A stretch of DNA of 64,000 nucleotides, taken from Callaeas wilsoni (lineage: Eukaryota; Chordata; Aves; Passeriformes; Callaeidae). Positions 1 through 14,000 of the stretch are shown piece by piece. Where the stretch lies: positions 310,001 through 374,000 of the forward strand of contig VWPU01009679.1 of assembly GCA_013398955.1 (NCBI GenBank). Direction: 5' to 3'. The translations under genes and the position numbers were made by a program. Numbering within the stretch: the first letter of the stretch is position 1; every line of letters starts with the position of its first letter. The notes below the pieces were generated by a model. It had not been told where the DNA came from. It saw nothing but the letters and a program-made list of their open reading frames with translations, and made no database searches.

Positions 1-2203
1 TCTGTTTTAAGATGGAGATATAAAGATACAAGCAATATCTAGCACTTCCACACCTGGGTGATTCTTTAATAATGTGATTTTATGCTTTTCAGAAAATCTG
101 CAGAAGCAACTAAACTCACCACTTGGAAGACTTTTTTGTATTGAAAAGCTAAGTTTCATTAATGAAAGAAACAGAGAACGGCTTATGACAGCGGTGATTA
201 TGGTGTAGTAGAGTAGAGAGAGTCTGAGAACTCAGCCCCCTTCAAAACCAAAGCAATGTTTCAGGGGGTTAAAAACCAGGACTCAGGCTTGCATGGGGAG
301 CGCCCGCAAATGGGACGTGTTGAAAGGGCTGAAGCAGGGACCGTCCTGGCTGTGCACGCCTCTCACGGCTAAAGTTACACAGGCAACAGCAGAAAGGGAA
401 ACATTCCCAACCCACCTGTGTTCACAGTCCTGTGTGTTTTCTAAGTTAAAAGTAACAGCACTTTACATTAGTAAAGCTGAGTGTTAGGTATGGCAGTAAA
501 GGAAAGAATAAAGAACATTTTCAGTCATCCTGCAAAGTATCTGTGAACATGAGCCAGGGGCCTTAATACCCTCCTACAGACCACCTTTTTGGCTCCTGCA
601 GGTTATAAAATAATGCAAAAAAGGCATAAGCAAACACAAAATCCCCCAGAATTACAGTTTCAGATCATTTCACAAAACTGGAAAGTTGCTTGCCTTGAGG
701 AAACAACTTACACGTGTGGTAAGAATCTTCACTGGCTTTGGAAGGTTCTCTGCTGCCTATAGAGAGTTTCCTAGTGATTTCAGGATTTCATCAAATTGTA
801 GGTTAGCAGTTTTACAGATTCTGTATGTAGCAAAGTAAAATGATTGCTTTATATAACTCAAAACCCCTCCAAGCAAACAGGCTATAACTGCCATGATGTT
901 AATAAAACAGCTAGTTATAAATCCAGCATATTCTGTGAATAAAATACAATCAAATGTTATCAACTTGCTTAAACTAATTTTAAGTGTTGTCTGGCAGCTA
1001 ACATAAAAATACTTTAAAAGAGGCTGAACACAATGAAAATGATTCAGTATCTCCAAAGCATGACCTTAACAGACATGGAAATAAATGAATCCAAATACCA
1101 TGTTTCTTGTATGTACAAACATTTACTAGAGGCTCTTTAAATAACTTATACACATGGTAGAAATTATCCATCCTTTCTTTGCGACAGCTTCAGGAATTAT
1201 TTTGCAACGTCTGCTACACTGCACTACTGATTTTTATTTCTGGTATTGGCAATGTATTTTTCCAGCTAGATAGCTTGTTTTGCATTCAAGTGAGTGAAAA
1301 ATTTGGCTGTTGCATTTTTCATGATCAGTTATAGAAGGTCATATTATTCATATAGTAATCTTTAGTCCCTATATATTTTCTTAGTCTCACTATATTCGCT
1401 TTCTCCTTCCTTCTACTGTTACTGTTTATCAAAAATAAAGATTCCTACACTGAAATTACAGAAAGAGGGTTTTTGTTTCTTTAAGAATGAGTGAATTCCA
1501 TAGCATTTCAAGATTTTTGTGTCCTACTATATTTGTGTCTCTCATTCTGATTCCCAGCAGAACATTAAATCTGGCAGTCTGGCCCATGGTGGGAGAGAAG
1601 TATTTTTCAAACAGATTTTACTGTTCAACATGGTGTTTCCCTGCATCAGCTTACTTAGGCCAAATGTTGTATATGTGGATATAACTTAGCTAAAGTCAGC
1701 ACTCTTATTTCACAACTGAATTAGTATTTATTTAGTATTTAGTTCAAATAAAACTAAACCAAACCAAAGCAGACTTCAGACTCCATTAGCCATATTACTT
1801 CTGTGAAGCAGTGGGAACAAAGTCAAAATTGGAAGTGTATGGCTTCAAAAACATTTCATAATCAATGTGACCAGATTTATCAATACCAAAGTGAATGTCT
1901 AACTTCACTCAAGTACAGGCCTATCTGCTATCAATGCCATGGATTAGTGCTCTTTCTGTCACATCTTCCTCAAAAGGGATTGAACGGTTTTATGGACTTA
2001 GCTTCTTTAAATTTAGCTCACTACAACATTCAGTGACAAAACGCAGAAGATCCTAAGCAATCCTCTAAGATACTATGTCAGACTGTCCGTATATCCTGAC
2101 TTTGGGAGCATTGGATACATATTTGTTATGAGTAAGCAAAGATAGCCCAGCAGAGTTCCAAAAGCAATGAAAATTCAATGAAATTCATTGACTTTTCTGC
2201 CCA
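1..2203. other. Unique AT-rich noncoding DNA
   Basis: I see no gene, repeat family or structured RNA here. The longest open frame is 99 codons on the minus strand (757-1056). It encodes a mixed hydrophobic peptide without a recognisable domain, and stops are frequent in all frames. The base composition is AT-rich and CpG-poor, as expected for avian intergenic or intronic sequence. Confidence 0.65.
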
Positions 2204-2235
2204 AAAAAAAAAAAAAAAAAAGAGAGAGAGAGAGA
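2204..2235. repeat. Poly(A) tract joined to (GA)n
   Basis: An uninterrupted run of about 18 A passes directly into about seven GA units. This is simple low-complexity sequence. It could be the relic of a retroposon poly(A) tail, but the upstream sequence shows no recognisable element. Confidence 0.85.
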
Positions 2236-3369
2236 TCAACTCTACCAAAATAAGATATAACAAAAAATCTGCTGTTACATCATATTCAAGCACCATGTGC
2301 TCAGAAAGCACATTAAATGCTTCACACAGTAGAAAGTTAGGCAGTAGAATAGACTTGAAAGCCTGTTGGTTGAAGAAAAAGTAAGGAGTTTGATTTTGAA
2401 AAAACCACTCAGAAAGTCACTCCTGAGAAATGACTCAGCTTAAGTTTTAATGGATTTTTAAAAAATAAAACTAAATAACTAAAACTAAAGCCACTTATAG
2501 TAACATACTCAAAATCCCTTTAAGAAAAAAAAAAAAAAAGGAGATTCATACTATTTCCAGACAGGAGCAGTATGATATGTCTTACATCATTCAACTGTTT
2601 AGGGGTTTTATTCTAAGACCTGAGATTTGAAGAATAAGTTTTAAAGTCTAACACTAAAATATTGATTCTCAGACCAAATCCTTGAAATCTGACAGGTATT
2701 TAGCTGTGTAACCACAGTTACTAAAGTCCAAAGCTACAAAGACATAAAAAAAAGACATGCAGTGACACAATCTTTTCCATAAGAACTATCTCTTACTTTC
2801 TCATCTTTCACAAAACAAAGCCACAATACCCCTATCTTTTATCACCTTTTGAAATCTTCTTGTCTCTCCTGCCTTTTTAGAACATGGTAAATCATAATAA
2901 GTGAAAAAGAACAGTACTTTATACAAGGAAATCATGCAAAGACAAATAGACTGAGTCAACATCTTTAAAAGAAAGTTCTCTGCTACAAGGAGAAGTTAGG
3001 GAGGACCACAAGTGAAGTATACGTCAGATTCGACCTGTAGCTATCATTTCCATAGAAAAATGACTGGCTATATTAGGCTATACCCATCATAAAATTTACT
3101 GAAATGTGAAATGCAATGCTGCCTAAATCACAGAAGAAATTAATTTAAGAAATATTAATAAAAAAAACAAACAAAGGAAAAAAAAACCCCAAGACCTATA
3201 ATTTGGTGGAGGCTGGGCAAGTACGTTAACATCATTGTATGCTCCCTAGAACTTCTACTCTTCCTTCAGCATCTGATAGTGGTGGCTCTGAGATGTACAG
3301 TATCACAGCAAAATGTATCTTCATATTGATCCAGTGCTATCACTCATATGTTCTCATTGCTGATAGAGC
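2236..3369. other. Unique AT-rich noncoding DNA
   Basis: No gene or named repeat is visible. It contains a second A-run near 2524-2539 and several short A-rich stretches (for example around 3160-3185). Nothing else stands out. Confidence 0.6.
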
Positions 3370-3430
3370 TGTTGTTGTTATCATCATCATCATAATCATT
3401 ATCATTATTATTAATGTTGTTGTTGTTGTT

Positions 3431-3468
<38 letters not shown>
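3370..3468. repeat. Compound trinucleotide microsatellite (GTT/ATC/ATT/GTT/GTA)
   Basis: Trinucleotide units run in consecutive blocks: GTT, then ATC/ATT interruptions, then GTT again, then about twelve uninterrupted GTA units (about 3431-3467). The 94-codon frame through it (3239-3523) is an isoleucine/valine run produced by the repeat and is not a gene. The uninterrupted GTA part is the segment most likely to vary in length between individuals. Confidence 0.92.
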
Positions 3469-3469
<1 letters not shown>

Positions 3470-6400
3470 TACTTAATAGTGCTCTGGATCCTGAAGCTGC
3501 AATATTTATATGATGGAAGCTAAGACTTGAATAAGCTATTTTCCAGTCCTCCTCATAGTGTTTGAAGTGAGATAAAAGAAGGATATGGTAACTTCTTTCG
3601 GCAGAGTCTATCTGTCCAAATGCTCAGTCATTCCAGTTTGACAAAAAACACAACAGAAACAAGTCATAATCAACCGCCTACATTCGCTGATGCCAGCACC
3701 TTAAATATTTTCTTGCGGTTATCTCTGAGTTCATATTTTTTTCTAATTACACTTAGTGTCTGGCACAAGTATTTTTCTTGAAATACAGTTATGTTGCAGC
3801 TTTTGGGATCACTCCTTTTGGCTTTTATTCCTACTTCTCTAATTTTGCTTTAACATAACACCAATACATTTCAAGAAAGTTTTAACTACTGGCTTAAGAT
3901 AATAATGGCTCAAAAGAGAACTCTTAATTTTACTTTCTGGCCTGACAGATCTTTTCTTTCTTTTCTGTATATCTGTGAATAATTCCATCCTCCTCAGATA
4001 TAAAGCCTATGACTTATCTCAACTGGTGTGTCTAGTTCCTTATACTCAGGATATATCTTCGCCTTGCAGACTATTTCATCAAACTTTTTAGGAGATGCAG
4101 CCCTTCCCATCCAAACACACAACCTGTACATTCCTCAGATTCTGACCCTGTGCCTTCATTGGTGCAACTTCTTATTCTTCATCCCTTATAAGTGCTGTTT
4201 CACCTCCTTATTCACCTCTCTATAATATAACTCTCTTCACTGTAAAAACAAAAAATTTATTAAAATAATTACATGTACTTTACACTAGGGAAGGAAGAGT
4301 TTGAACAGTCCATTTTAATGTATCTCAAAGTTCCTTCCACTAAAGTCCTAAAGCCCATATATCAATTTGACAGAAAGGCAAGATGCAGCAGAAATGGTCA
4401 CGAAACAGATTTTTTTTTTTTTTTTAGCTTTAGTAATCAATCCATAAAATCCTAAAATACTGTGGAGGGGAAGGGTCTCGGTGAGAACTCTCTGAAAATA
4501 TCTAAATATATCTAGTATCTAGTATCTAATATAAAATCTATCACTCCCGTTACAGGCAATCAGAATGTTTATAGTCTTCCTTTAAGTACAAATTCATTCC
4601 TCTACTTAGACCATAAAGTGAAAAGTACAGATTGAAAGCACTGCTGGAATATGATTGACTGGCTTCCTAAAGTATGCAATTTAAAAACTTGGGCACCTGA
4701 TGGCATTCATGAGAATTCAAAGTAACTCTAAGAATTTAGTGAACTTTTTCCCCCTCAAGCAAGAAAGTATTCCTTTCTTGCTCTCTTCATCTAGAAATAT
4801 GAAGGAATCATGTTTCTGACTAGTTCTAGGTTAGCTCAATAATTTTCCAGCTTTGCTGGCATAGCAAAAACCAAAGAGAATCATCCCAAACTTGTAGTCA
4901 GACATGATCTTTGACTGCAATCCCTATAAGTAATGACCAAATTGTCCTCAGCAAACCCAAATTAAAATCTTACCTGCTACTTAGGAATGAGTACATGATA
5001 GCATTTTTTGAAAAAAATGTAGTTACATTTATAATCTAACTTTTCAAATAGGATAAATATCCATGGGATGACCTACTCAACACCTGGCCTACCGACACCT
5101 GATGCGATGCACATATCTCAAAGGGGAAAAAGACCTCTAGCATAGGAGCTAGGTGTGGCTCACTGACAGAGCTTTAAACTAGCTTGGAAGAGGGAAAGGG
5201 ACAAAAACCAGGCTCGACAGTGCTGAGCGATGGGACGATGTGCCAAATAAGTACTAACGGGATCCCTCAATCTGCTTCATGAGGTGGGTCCCAGGGCTGC
5301 ACAGTGCACTACATGGATCCCCACGTTTTACCTGTCTGGCTGAGAAAAAGGCAAAAAGGCGCACAGGGACAGTAGAAAAAAAAAAGATGCTGTAATCTCT
5401 TTCACTTTCCAGTTGAATCTTACTGCATTTAGTGCTGTCATTCAGCATTACTCTCTCTCATCCGTCTTGCTGAGACAACCGTAGCCCTCTTCTTCACTCT
5501 CTTACTACTTAAGTTAAACTATGGCTTTATTTCATGTCTAAACATTTGCAATACCTTAAGACTGAATTATGGTTATTCACATCAGCAGTATGAAAACTGC
5601 AACACGTTGCGTTAACACACATTAAGTGTTATGAACCTTAGAGCTATCTCTTAGATTTTAGATTCATTACTGGGTTATGGGATTCAGAATGGTATATTTA
5701 GAAAAAATAGGGTGGAGATTGACAAGGATATAAATTGCTTGTCCTCTCAAAGTGGATAGCTACCACTGTGTCTAGGAACCATCAGGACTCAGTAATGGCT
5801 ACACACAATATTTCCCATACATGCTTCCATCAATTGCCTTCTTAGTACAAACACTCAGAGATGACATAAGTGGACATAGAAGACATTAAGTCTATTGGAT
5901 GAAGAAACTTCTCAGCAGGTGACCAGACAGGAGGGCAGTGCAAAAGCCCACCTCATTTACTCAGAGATGACCATCAAACACAGGAATTGATACCTGACTC
6001 ATCAGTTATTTTTGCTCCCTTAAAGAAATGTCTGTTTCAGCTGGAGGAAGAGTAAAACTAGGTCTTAACAAAAGTAGAAGTTAATAAGGCAGAAGGAACT
6101 GACAGAGAACAAGTAAATCTATCCAGATGCCTACTGATGTTCAAGAAAGATTAGCTATAACGCTAACATTTCTGCTACAAAGCAGTTCTCTCCCAGGAGG
6201 AACCTGAATGGCATGTAGAAAGTATAATCCTCTATGTAATGTATACAGACATAGAGACACCTTTCAGTTTTATTGCTGTTATAAAAAAAACAAAGCATTT
6301 TTTTTCTTTCACTTACTGATCAGTTTTTAGAAACATTTACAACATGCAAAATGGACAGCATGGGAACCAACATTTTTTAACATTTTTAATTTACACAGAT

Positions 6401-6731
6401 TTGAGCTAGGCATGCTTGCCAGAATTTTTCATCCAGGACTGCTTAGCAGATTTTTAAGTGGGCATTGTGACATGCTATCAAATGCTTTATCTCTTCCACA
6501 CAATTTCAGAATATCCAAAGTACAACAAAATGTCTCTCCTTAGCAAATACCTAGATCTGCTTCAGAGCTTCCAACAATAGGGCTGAGGGATGAAGATGTG
6601 TCTTTCAATGACTATAAAACAGAGCTTTACACTGGGGAATTCAAAGCAGTCCAAGGAGCTGGTTTTGGACCTCTTTCTTGACAGATGGATAAAGATCTGC
6701 TCACTGCATTTCTATAATCATGGGTTTAATA
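3469..6731. other. Unique AT-rich noncoding DNA
   Basis: I see no gene here. Open frames are all under 70 codons and overlap on both strands. There is a T-run at about 4411-4425 and a short TATCTAGTATCTA-type tandem around 4500-4530. No CR1 or LTR signature is present before 6732. Confidence 0.6.
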
Positions 6732-6852
6732 ATCATAGAATCATAGAATGGTTTGAGTTGGAAGGGACCTTAAAGATCATCTAGTTTCAACCACCCTGAC
6801 AGGGACAGAGTCACCTCCCACCAGACCTGGTCATTCAAAGTGCCATCCAAGT
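6732..6852 (-). mobile_element. CR1 retrotransposon 3' end fragment
   Basis: The segment begins with two CATAGAAT-type octamers, the complement of the CR1 3' tail. The conserved 3' UTR block follows (GGTTTGAGTTGGAAGGGACC, then AAAGATCATCTAGTTTCAACC). It fades at about 6852 within the 'CCATCCAA' part of the UTR. CR1 is the dominant bird non-LTR retrotransposon, and most copies are strongly 5'-truncated like this one. The element reads on the minus strand, so its 3' end is on the left. No coding part of ORF2 remains. Confidence 0.93.
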
Positions 6853-9800
6853 GAACAACTTATTTTGTGTTTCAAATAAAATTATATATATATGTGTTGG
6901 TATGTTTAGTGAACTGAGTATTCTGAATTCATTTCCAAAAATCCCTAAAAAAAAAGAATTAATCTCACAACAACAAGAAGAACAACAAAAACAAAACAAA
7001 CAAAAAAGCCTTCTCATGTTTTATAAATGAGACACAATTAAATCATTAGTTAACATATTTGTAAGCAGCTCTCTATGTGATCACTGAATTTTTATGTAAA
7101 ACTGTTTACCTGTGCTGTAAGTCTGCAAAATATATGGTCATTAGCAGTAGCAGCAAAAGCAAGCTACCAATGACTGTCAATAACACTTCATCAACATTTA
7201 TATATTACTAATGCAATATTTCATCAATGCAAAATGATGTAATTGCTTCAGATGGCTGACCTTGAAAATACTAGATGTGAATTTCTGATTTTAGACAGCA
7301 ATTTCAGAAGCCATGCAGTTGCACAGTTCCACCAAGGATTTCTAGCATGATCATTGCTCGTGATTGTATTCTTATTATTAAACTAATACATATACTAGCA
7401 GAGCTAAACAGAAGATCATAGGAAGGGCAAAGGTCTGCTTGAGATCCACAAGTTACAGATTTTGAGTCAGCCATGAAACACACTCCTTAAATGAAAACAA
7501 GCAGAAAAGCAGCAGAGATTTTGGAACTTATTACTGCAACCCAATTGCCAAATGCACTGCAACAGGATAGCATGCATTTTAACAGCACTAAATGCAACCT
7601 GTCAATGCAAGGCTGGACCTTAAACTTCTCCCTGAAACCTGTTCTGAAAGCCTGGACACTTAGCTATGAGTAAAACAGCCTTATGTTTCCACTCAATATT
7701 TCCAGACAGACAGAGAGGATCAGAATTTTTTTTTTATCCAGGCAAAGTTTGCATGGGGCAGCAAGAATTCAGAGGACAATTGAAAGAGAAACTGCATTTA
7801 TAAAGTTTCAAAAAGTGTCAAGTATTTGAAAGCATAAGCCCTTATTATAAAAAGCTACCACATCTTTTCCATGTATCATCACACACTATACAGTTTATAG
7901 GCCCTAATTCAACTCCCCGCAGTAAAAGCTTCCTTCAAAATTGGATTCAAAGCCTAAAAATTAATGTCAGCATTTTTGAGAGATTCGGCTCTCACACAGA
8001 CAGATTCTGTGAAACTGGAAGTCAAAACAGGAAACTGAATTTCAGACACAATCCTGAGATACCAATTAATACACATTTTTATAAACAGGCTCAAAAATAA
8101 ATCCTCTTCCTTCCTAGCAGACCTCAGTATTACCCTGGTTACGCACATTAAATTGTGCATGTATTTACTTGTAATCACACTGTTAAATTATTTCTCCAAA
8201 CAATACTAAACGACTGAAGCAGGAAAATAAATGTATATTGTTTCAGCTATCTGCTTCCAAACCATAGGACTTTTTTGCATATCTCTCTGTTTAGCCAGCT
8301 ACATTGCTTGCAGATTAATGCATAAAGCAGCAAAAACCACAGACTGACCACAAAGTACTTGAAATGACAAAGGGCTTTTTATTTTTGTTTGCTTTTTCAT
8401 TAATAAAGTTTCACCTGCATGCAATCTAAAGCAATCTAAGAAATATTTCTTAAGCAATTAGCATGGCAGACTTCAATAACAGGATTCAGTCCAGTCCTCA
8501 GAAGACAGAGCTCCTATGTTTGTCTGTGGTCCCCACACTTTTGAGATTCTTATTTGATCTGGATTCAAACTTCCTAGCAGTACTCTTTTCCTAGGGCCAC
8601 TCTCTGATTCCCAGCAAATCCTTCCATTTTGCTGCCAGTAAGCTGATTTTATTTCTTCAGCTATTCAGAAAGATCTTATGAGATCTACTTGAACAAAAGG
8701 AATCTGATGATAATTTCACAAACACAATGCAAAAGCTAATACAGCATCCCTGCTGTTCTGGAAGGCTTTAATGCATTGGTGCAGGGAGATAAGGGGAGAA
8801 ATGTTCCAGAGACTTTATGCATACTTAACAAAAAACCCAAGGAAAGTCTCCGAGTGTAAATATCTTCACTGATATTAACACCCATTTGCTGTTCCTTTAC
8901 AGCAGATGCAATCTTCAGTGAAAATGCTTCTGTTTAGCATTGAGAATCTTATACAAAAATTAAAATCTGCTCAAAGTAAGTGTAAATGTTTAGAAGTCCA
9001 GAACTTATAACAAGCTAGACTCCAAAACTTCAGAGTATGGATAAACATATTTTGGAACAGAAGTACAATTACATGATTATGAACAAACAGATTTCTGCTT
9101 CCAAACTGTTTTACGGCACATTGCATAGAAACGCCTTCTGCATTTTTTTTAAATAGTCATGAGAACCAGATGACAAAAACGTTGGTCTCATCCCCAGTGG
9201 TATGCAAACTTTTTAGAGTATACAAACCTTCTACGCTCTATTTGCCTGATGTATATCCATAGGCACTATTTTTCATCATTTGGTTTGGGCCATTTCTCAT
9301 TTACACATTCAAAATAAGGTATCTCAGATAAAAAGTTATAAATAAACTAGCAAAAAAATGCATTTTATTTCCAAAAAACAAATCAGCATGGCATTTTGGA
9401 AAGTATCTTTCAAACCCTGCCTATGAAGAACTAGAAATTAAATTACGTGTGTCCAAACTTTTCTTAGAAGCTGCACAAAGTGTAGCTAGTTAAAACTTCT
9501 GATATCATATCAGGAGCATAACTACTGGCTCTTGCATAAAATTCTCAGGACTAACACAACTGTGCTAAATCCCACAGCTCCAGGAAACAGGAAACCTTTG
9601 GCCTACAAAATAACAAACACTTTATGAAGAAGAACATTGTTATTATGCAGTGACAGCGCTCAATTTAACTTGGTCTCCTGATCTAGAGGGCAGTACATTC
9701 AACGATCACTGGCATTTCACAGACATGGAAAGGGAAAATGAACAGATTCTTGAAAAAGCTTTATCTTATTTTGTGGTATATAATTAGAATACATGAAATT

Positions 9801-10629
9801 TTAGAGCTGTCACAAACATTATTTCAGGAACTTAGTGATTTGGAAGTGTTTTAAATTAAGTGGGAGTTTCCTGTATGTTTCCCTTTTGATTGCTCCCTCC
9901 TCTCATCTTCCCCATGTCTCAACTAATACAGTGCTTGTATTGAGACTTACTGTAGCATGAGCCTGATTTTGATGCAAAATCCTCCTTCTCCAGAATATAG
10001 AGGAGGACTGTTTTTCAGGGCACTGTAGAGCACTGGTCTGTCCTCCTTTTGATTCCGTGAGACTTTTCAAGTAAAAAAGAAGACAATCCCCCCCTTTGTG
10101 AGATTCTGTATTTCTTTATATTTCCTCTTTTTTCTTACTCTGAAACCTTATTTCTAGGTCTGCATATCTTGAGAAAAGTAGCAAGAAATATGGATTCAAA
10201 CCCACAGCTGGCATAAGAAAGTTATTAATTAATTCTTTTTCTTCCTTTTTAGTCACTGTAGTATTCCAACCATTCCTTACAGCATAAAGAAAAACATTTA
10301 TATTTAAAGAGTAACTTTTCCCTACACACTAACTACATGTTGCAGAAAGGCTACAACTTAAGTTTGTATTAGACAGGGCAATGAAAAAGTACCACTCAAG
10401 GACAGATCCTTACTTTCAAGGGAGTTTTTTAGTTGCTTCTGGACTTCATGAAAATAGAGGATTCTATTTGAAGAGCCTAGTAACTGTTCCAGCTCAAATC
10501 AAGAGACATTATGAAATTGCTAATTATTTCATGAAAACCAGTTGAAATTTGAACATCCAGACAACTATTTGCATCTTCCTTCCCTTTCACATCCAGCTCC
10601 ATTTTTTTAAGGAAATTTCGCATTCTGAC
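6853..10629. other. Unique AT-rich noncoding DNA
   Basis: No coding region, LTR or CR1 signature can be supported. The longest open frame is 74 codons (7954-8178, minus). Short A or T runs occur, for example near 9145. I see nothing else. Confidence 0.6.
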
Positions 10630-11095
10630 CATTGATGGGCTCCCTGGCAGTCACACTCCCCAGGCCAGACTCCCACTGTTGGGATCGAAGCCCCTTCCCA
10701 GCAGGCGGCTCCAGTGACTCGACGGGAGCCCCGCTTGTCTCCCTGCTCACCCCACTCACACACTCAGACCAGGTTTACCACGGCATACTCGGATGTCTCG
10801 TTCCACAAAACCATTTGCTCATGGTGCAACAACACAGAAACAGCCCGAGCTGGTGCCTCAAAGGACCCCTGGGCTTTTATACATTCCCAGTCCAAGTGTG
10901 CAAAACTCTTGCACATCTTCCTGAGAGTCCAGCTGCTGCTGCGTCTCTCAGTGTCCATTCACCTGGCTGTCATCACCCACTCTCATGCTCTTTGTTACCC
11001 CAAAGGTTGGCAGTTCATGGTCTCTTGTCTCGGGCTCTCACCCAGAGCTCAACCTGCAGCTTGCACTGGAGCTAGAAAACTGAGCTATATGCAAT
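10630..11095 (-). mobile_element. Possible LTR fragment (GC-richer block, minus strand)
   Basis: A block of roughly 465 bp is clearly richer in G+C and CpG than its surroundings and has sharp edges. On the minus strand it carries a good TATA box (TATAAAAG, complement of 10874-10881) in a setting typical of retroviral LTR promoters. I could not define TG/CA ends, a target-site duplication or a clear polyadenylation signal, so the LTR reading is inference. The open frames of 147 and 127 codons on the plus strand overlap each other in different frames. They look like a by-product of low stop density in GC-rich DNA. An unannotated promoter or exon region is the alternative. Confidence 0.38.
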
Positions 11096-14000
11096 AAATG
11101 TATTCCTCAACAAGTTTATAATCTAGAAAATCTGATGAAGCTCCTGGGAAGGTGCAGAGAATAAAACCGAGTAAAAAATGAAAACTATGACTTCTTTTTG
11201 CCATGCTTACTGAAAAGTAAAATCCTAACTGTAAGACTTAGAAGCCAAACCACTACTAGTTCTATGACACTCAAAACATAATAGATATCATCCACTGAGT
11301 CTACCTGAAGAGCACTCAGCAAAAGAGGCAGCAGGATAAGTACAGCACAGCTTTGTGCCATGAGGATTGAAAGGGGTTACCTTGTGATAAATTATGGTTG
11401 CAATAAAATAAAACAGGAAGGAAGGTGCCTAGAGCAGCACACACCAGCCCATATTCTTGTTCAGTATTTCTTCTTGCCTCTTACTGTCGCCAGCCTGTGA
11501 AAGCTTTACAAAAATGGAAGGCAGATGGGCAAAGTCTGCTTGACCATTTGTGTAATTCAGAAGATATTGCAGCACAAAGAATGCATCCGTATTATAACCC
11601 TGACTGTTCAAATCATAAAATTGATGCATGTTCCCAAAAAGCCTACATTTCATTTTTCTCCTGTTCACTAATTTTTTGGGATTGATCTTTTCCTTTCCAA
11701 AATACAGAGTAATGCAACGATCCTCTTCTTGAATTCTTTTATGTGACCATTCACCTTACACCAAACCTCTATAAATATCGTGTACCTTCATTTGTCCCAT
11801 TTTATATACGCTATTATCAGCATGCATTTTGTGCAGCTGCAAGTACATACAGGACTATAAATGCCTGTATAATGTCAGCACGTCTGGGCTTTGCGAGACG
11901 TTTGTCACTCCATCACATTTGATATATGTGGGTTGTCACTATAATAGCAATGTCTTGTATATTGCATAGAACGACTTGTGACTACTGAGCACAAGGCTGG
12001 GCTGCACAATGCAGCCCTTAATGTTTGTACCTGCTATGTATTTTCGTGCACCTGAAATTAAGATGAATTTAAGCACAAACACAGGGACTCCCACTTATCA
12101 CTGGTGTGCTCATACCTGTCTATTGTTACTGAGAGACCTTCTGGGTCCTGAACTAACAGACTAGTTTGTCAGATAAAATAATCAACATATGTTTTGATAG
12201 AAATCAAACTAATGTTAACACACTACACACCCCAAAAAGATTAATCTTTGCAAGGAAAGAGCGTTGACAACATTTGTCAGTTTAAACACTTCCTGGCAAT
12301 AGCTCAGCTTGTTAACAGGCAATGAAAGACTGCTCTATTAAGCTCAGGGTGATGCTGAAATGGTTTCATATAAGACGATAGCAATTTTCCTTACCACCAA
12401 GTGAGGCTGCCTGTTGAGAAAGGCCATGGCACGCTGCAGGTCTTTGCTATTCATAGGTATTGATTGTAATGAGGAAGACATTTTATTGCTATCCAACATT
12501 ATAGTGAATTACATGAACAGCTATGTTTTTATTAAGAGCTAGGAGTCATATAAAAATGACTTAGACTGCTGCTTAGTTTAATGGCATTTCCTTTTAATTT
12601 TAACTGAAGTGATGTTCCATACAAATAATAAAATAGATTGCTTAATCTTTTGGTTTTAATTTAAACCCAGACTTTGAAAGGGAGAGGGTTTAATAAGTGA
12701 ATTTAGAATTTACCAAACTACCACTTCCATTAATAAAATATTTTTCCTGATCAGAACTAGATTAACTTTTGGTGCTTAAGAGAAATTCTGAGTTCCTGGA
12801 AGTCACCCAAGTGTGTGTGAACCTGGCCTCAGTGTACATTGCAAGAAAAACCTATTGAAGCGTAAAATAATAAAAAAGAACAACAGGAAACAGTGTCCAC
12901 TACCAGAGAGGGAAATGTAAATCTGGTTAGTGTCAAAGGTGAAGAGAAAAGTGGCTTTTTGAACTCGTTCTGTATTCTAGAGGCTCCAGACATCACGCTG
13001 CAGAGCAGCATTTTTTATTTGGGTATCAATGTTGCCTATATCAAGTCTAATATAAACTTCTGCTGGAGGGATGTTTTAAACTCTGCAGTTTAAATATCCT
13101 GCTAGCCAAAACTTGGTAAATTTAGGACATGAGATGAGTTTTACTCTATTTCAGAGAGCTGTTGTATTTTAGGGCCTAAATAATCCCCTCTGCTAGAGGC
13201 AGGGGATCTCTGATGAAAGCAAACCTCAAGAAAGAGGTTCCTGGTGGAATTCCTTTATAATCAGCCTGGTGGAAGACCTTGAATACCAGCCCTCCTAGCT
13301 GTTGGCTCAGCTCTGGATTATTTGTCCTTTGCACACACATTTCTTGAGAACTTGTCAGAACTTGCTTTAATCCTTTGCATTCAATATCCTCTTTCTATTA
13401 CAGTGCAGATTACTGGTTCTAGAAAGGACTCCACCAAGTCCACATTGAAAGGACGACTTTTCTACAGAAAGTTACAACATCCACAAGTACAGAGAATTAT
13501 GCTAAAAGATAAGCCACTTTTGGTCACTAAATCATGATGCCTAAACATTTTCATGTTTAATATAAAGTTATCTGTTTTAATGAAGTACCTTTTTATGATT
13601 TCCAAGGACTGTGTTGGATTGCACCTGTGCTGATGCAGTTTAACTTCAGTGATTCCACTTGATTTAACAGAATCAGACCAGTGTAAGGCTGTCGCAATGA
13701 GAATGTGAAAGAGAGACCAGCAACCTACATAAATTAACAAGCTTCAGAGTCAGTCTCAGTCTTTGTAAGGCTGGATGTACATGCTGGTTTCTCCATTCAT
13801 TAGTGAGCAAAGAGATACCTTGCACTCAAGACTACTTGCACAGTTTTCATTAAGTCATCACTGTGTATAAAGATGTATAGTCTTGAGACTGGTAAATAAG
13901 AGTCCACCTATATATTCTTGTATTCTCTCTTGTTCCTGTCATCACAGAGGAGAACTTAGAGAAAAGAGAGACATCTGAGTTTGAATTTTAATGACCTGAA

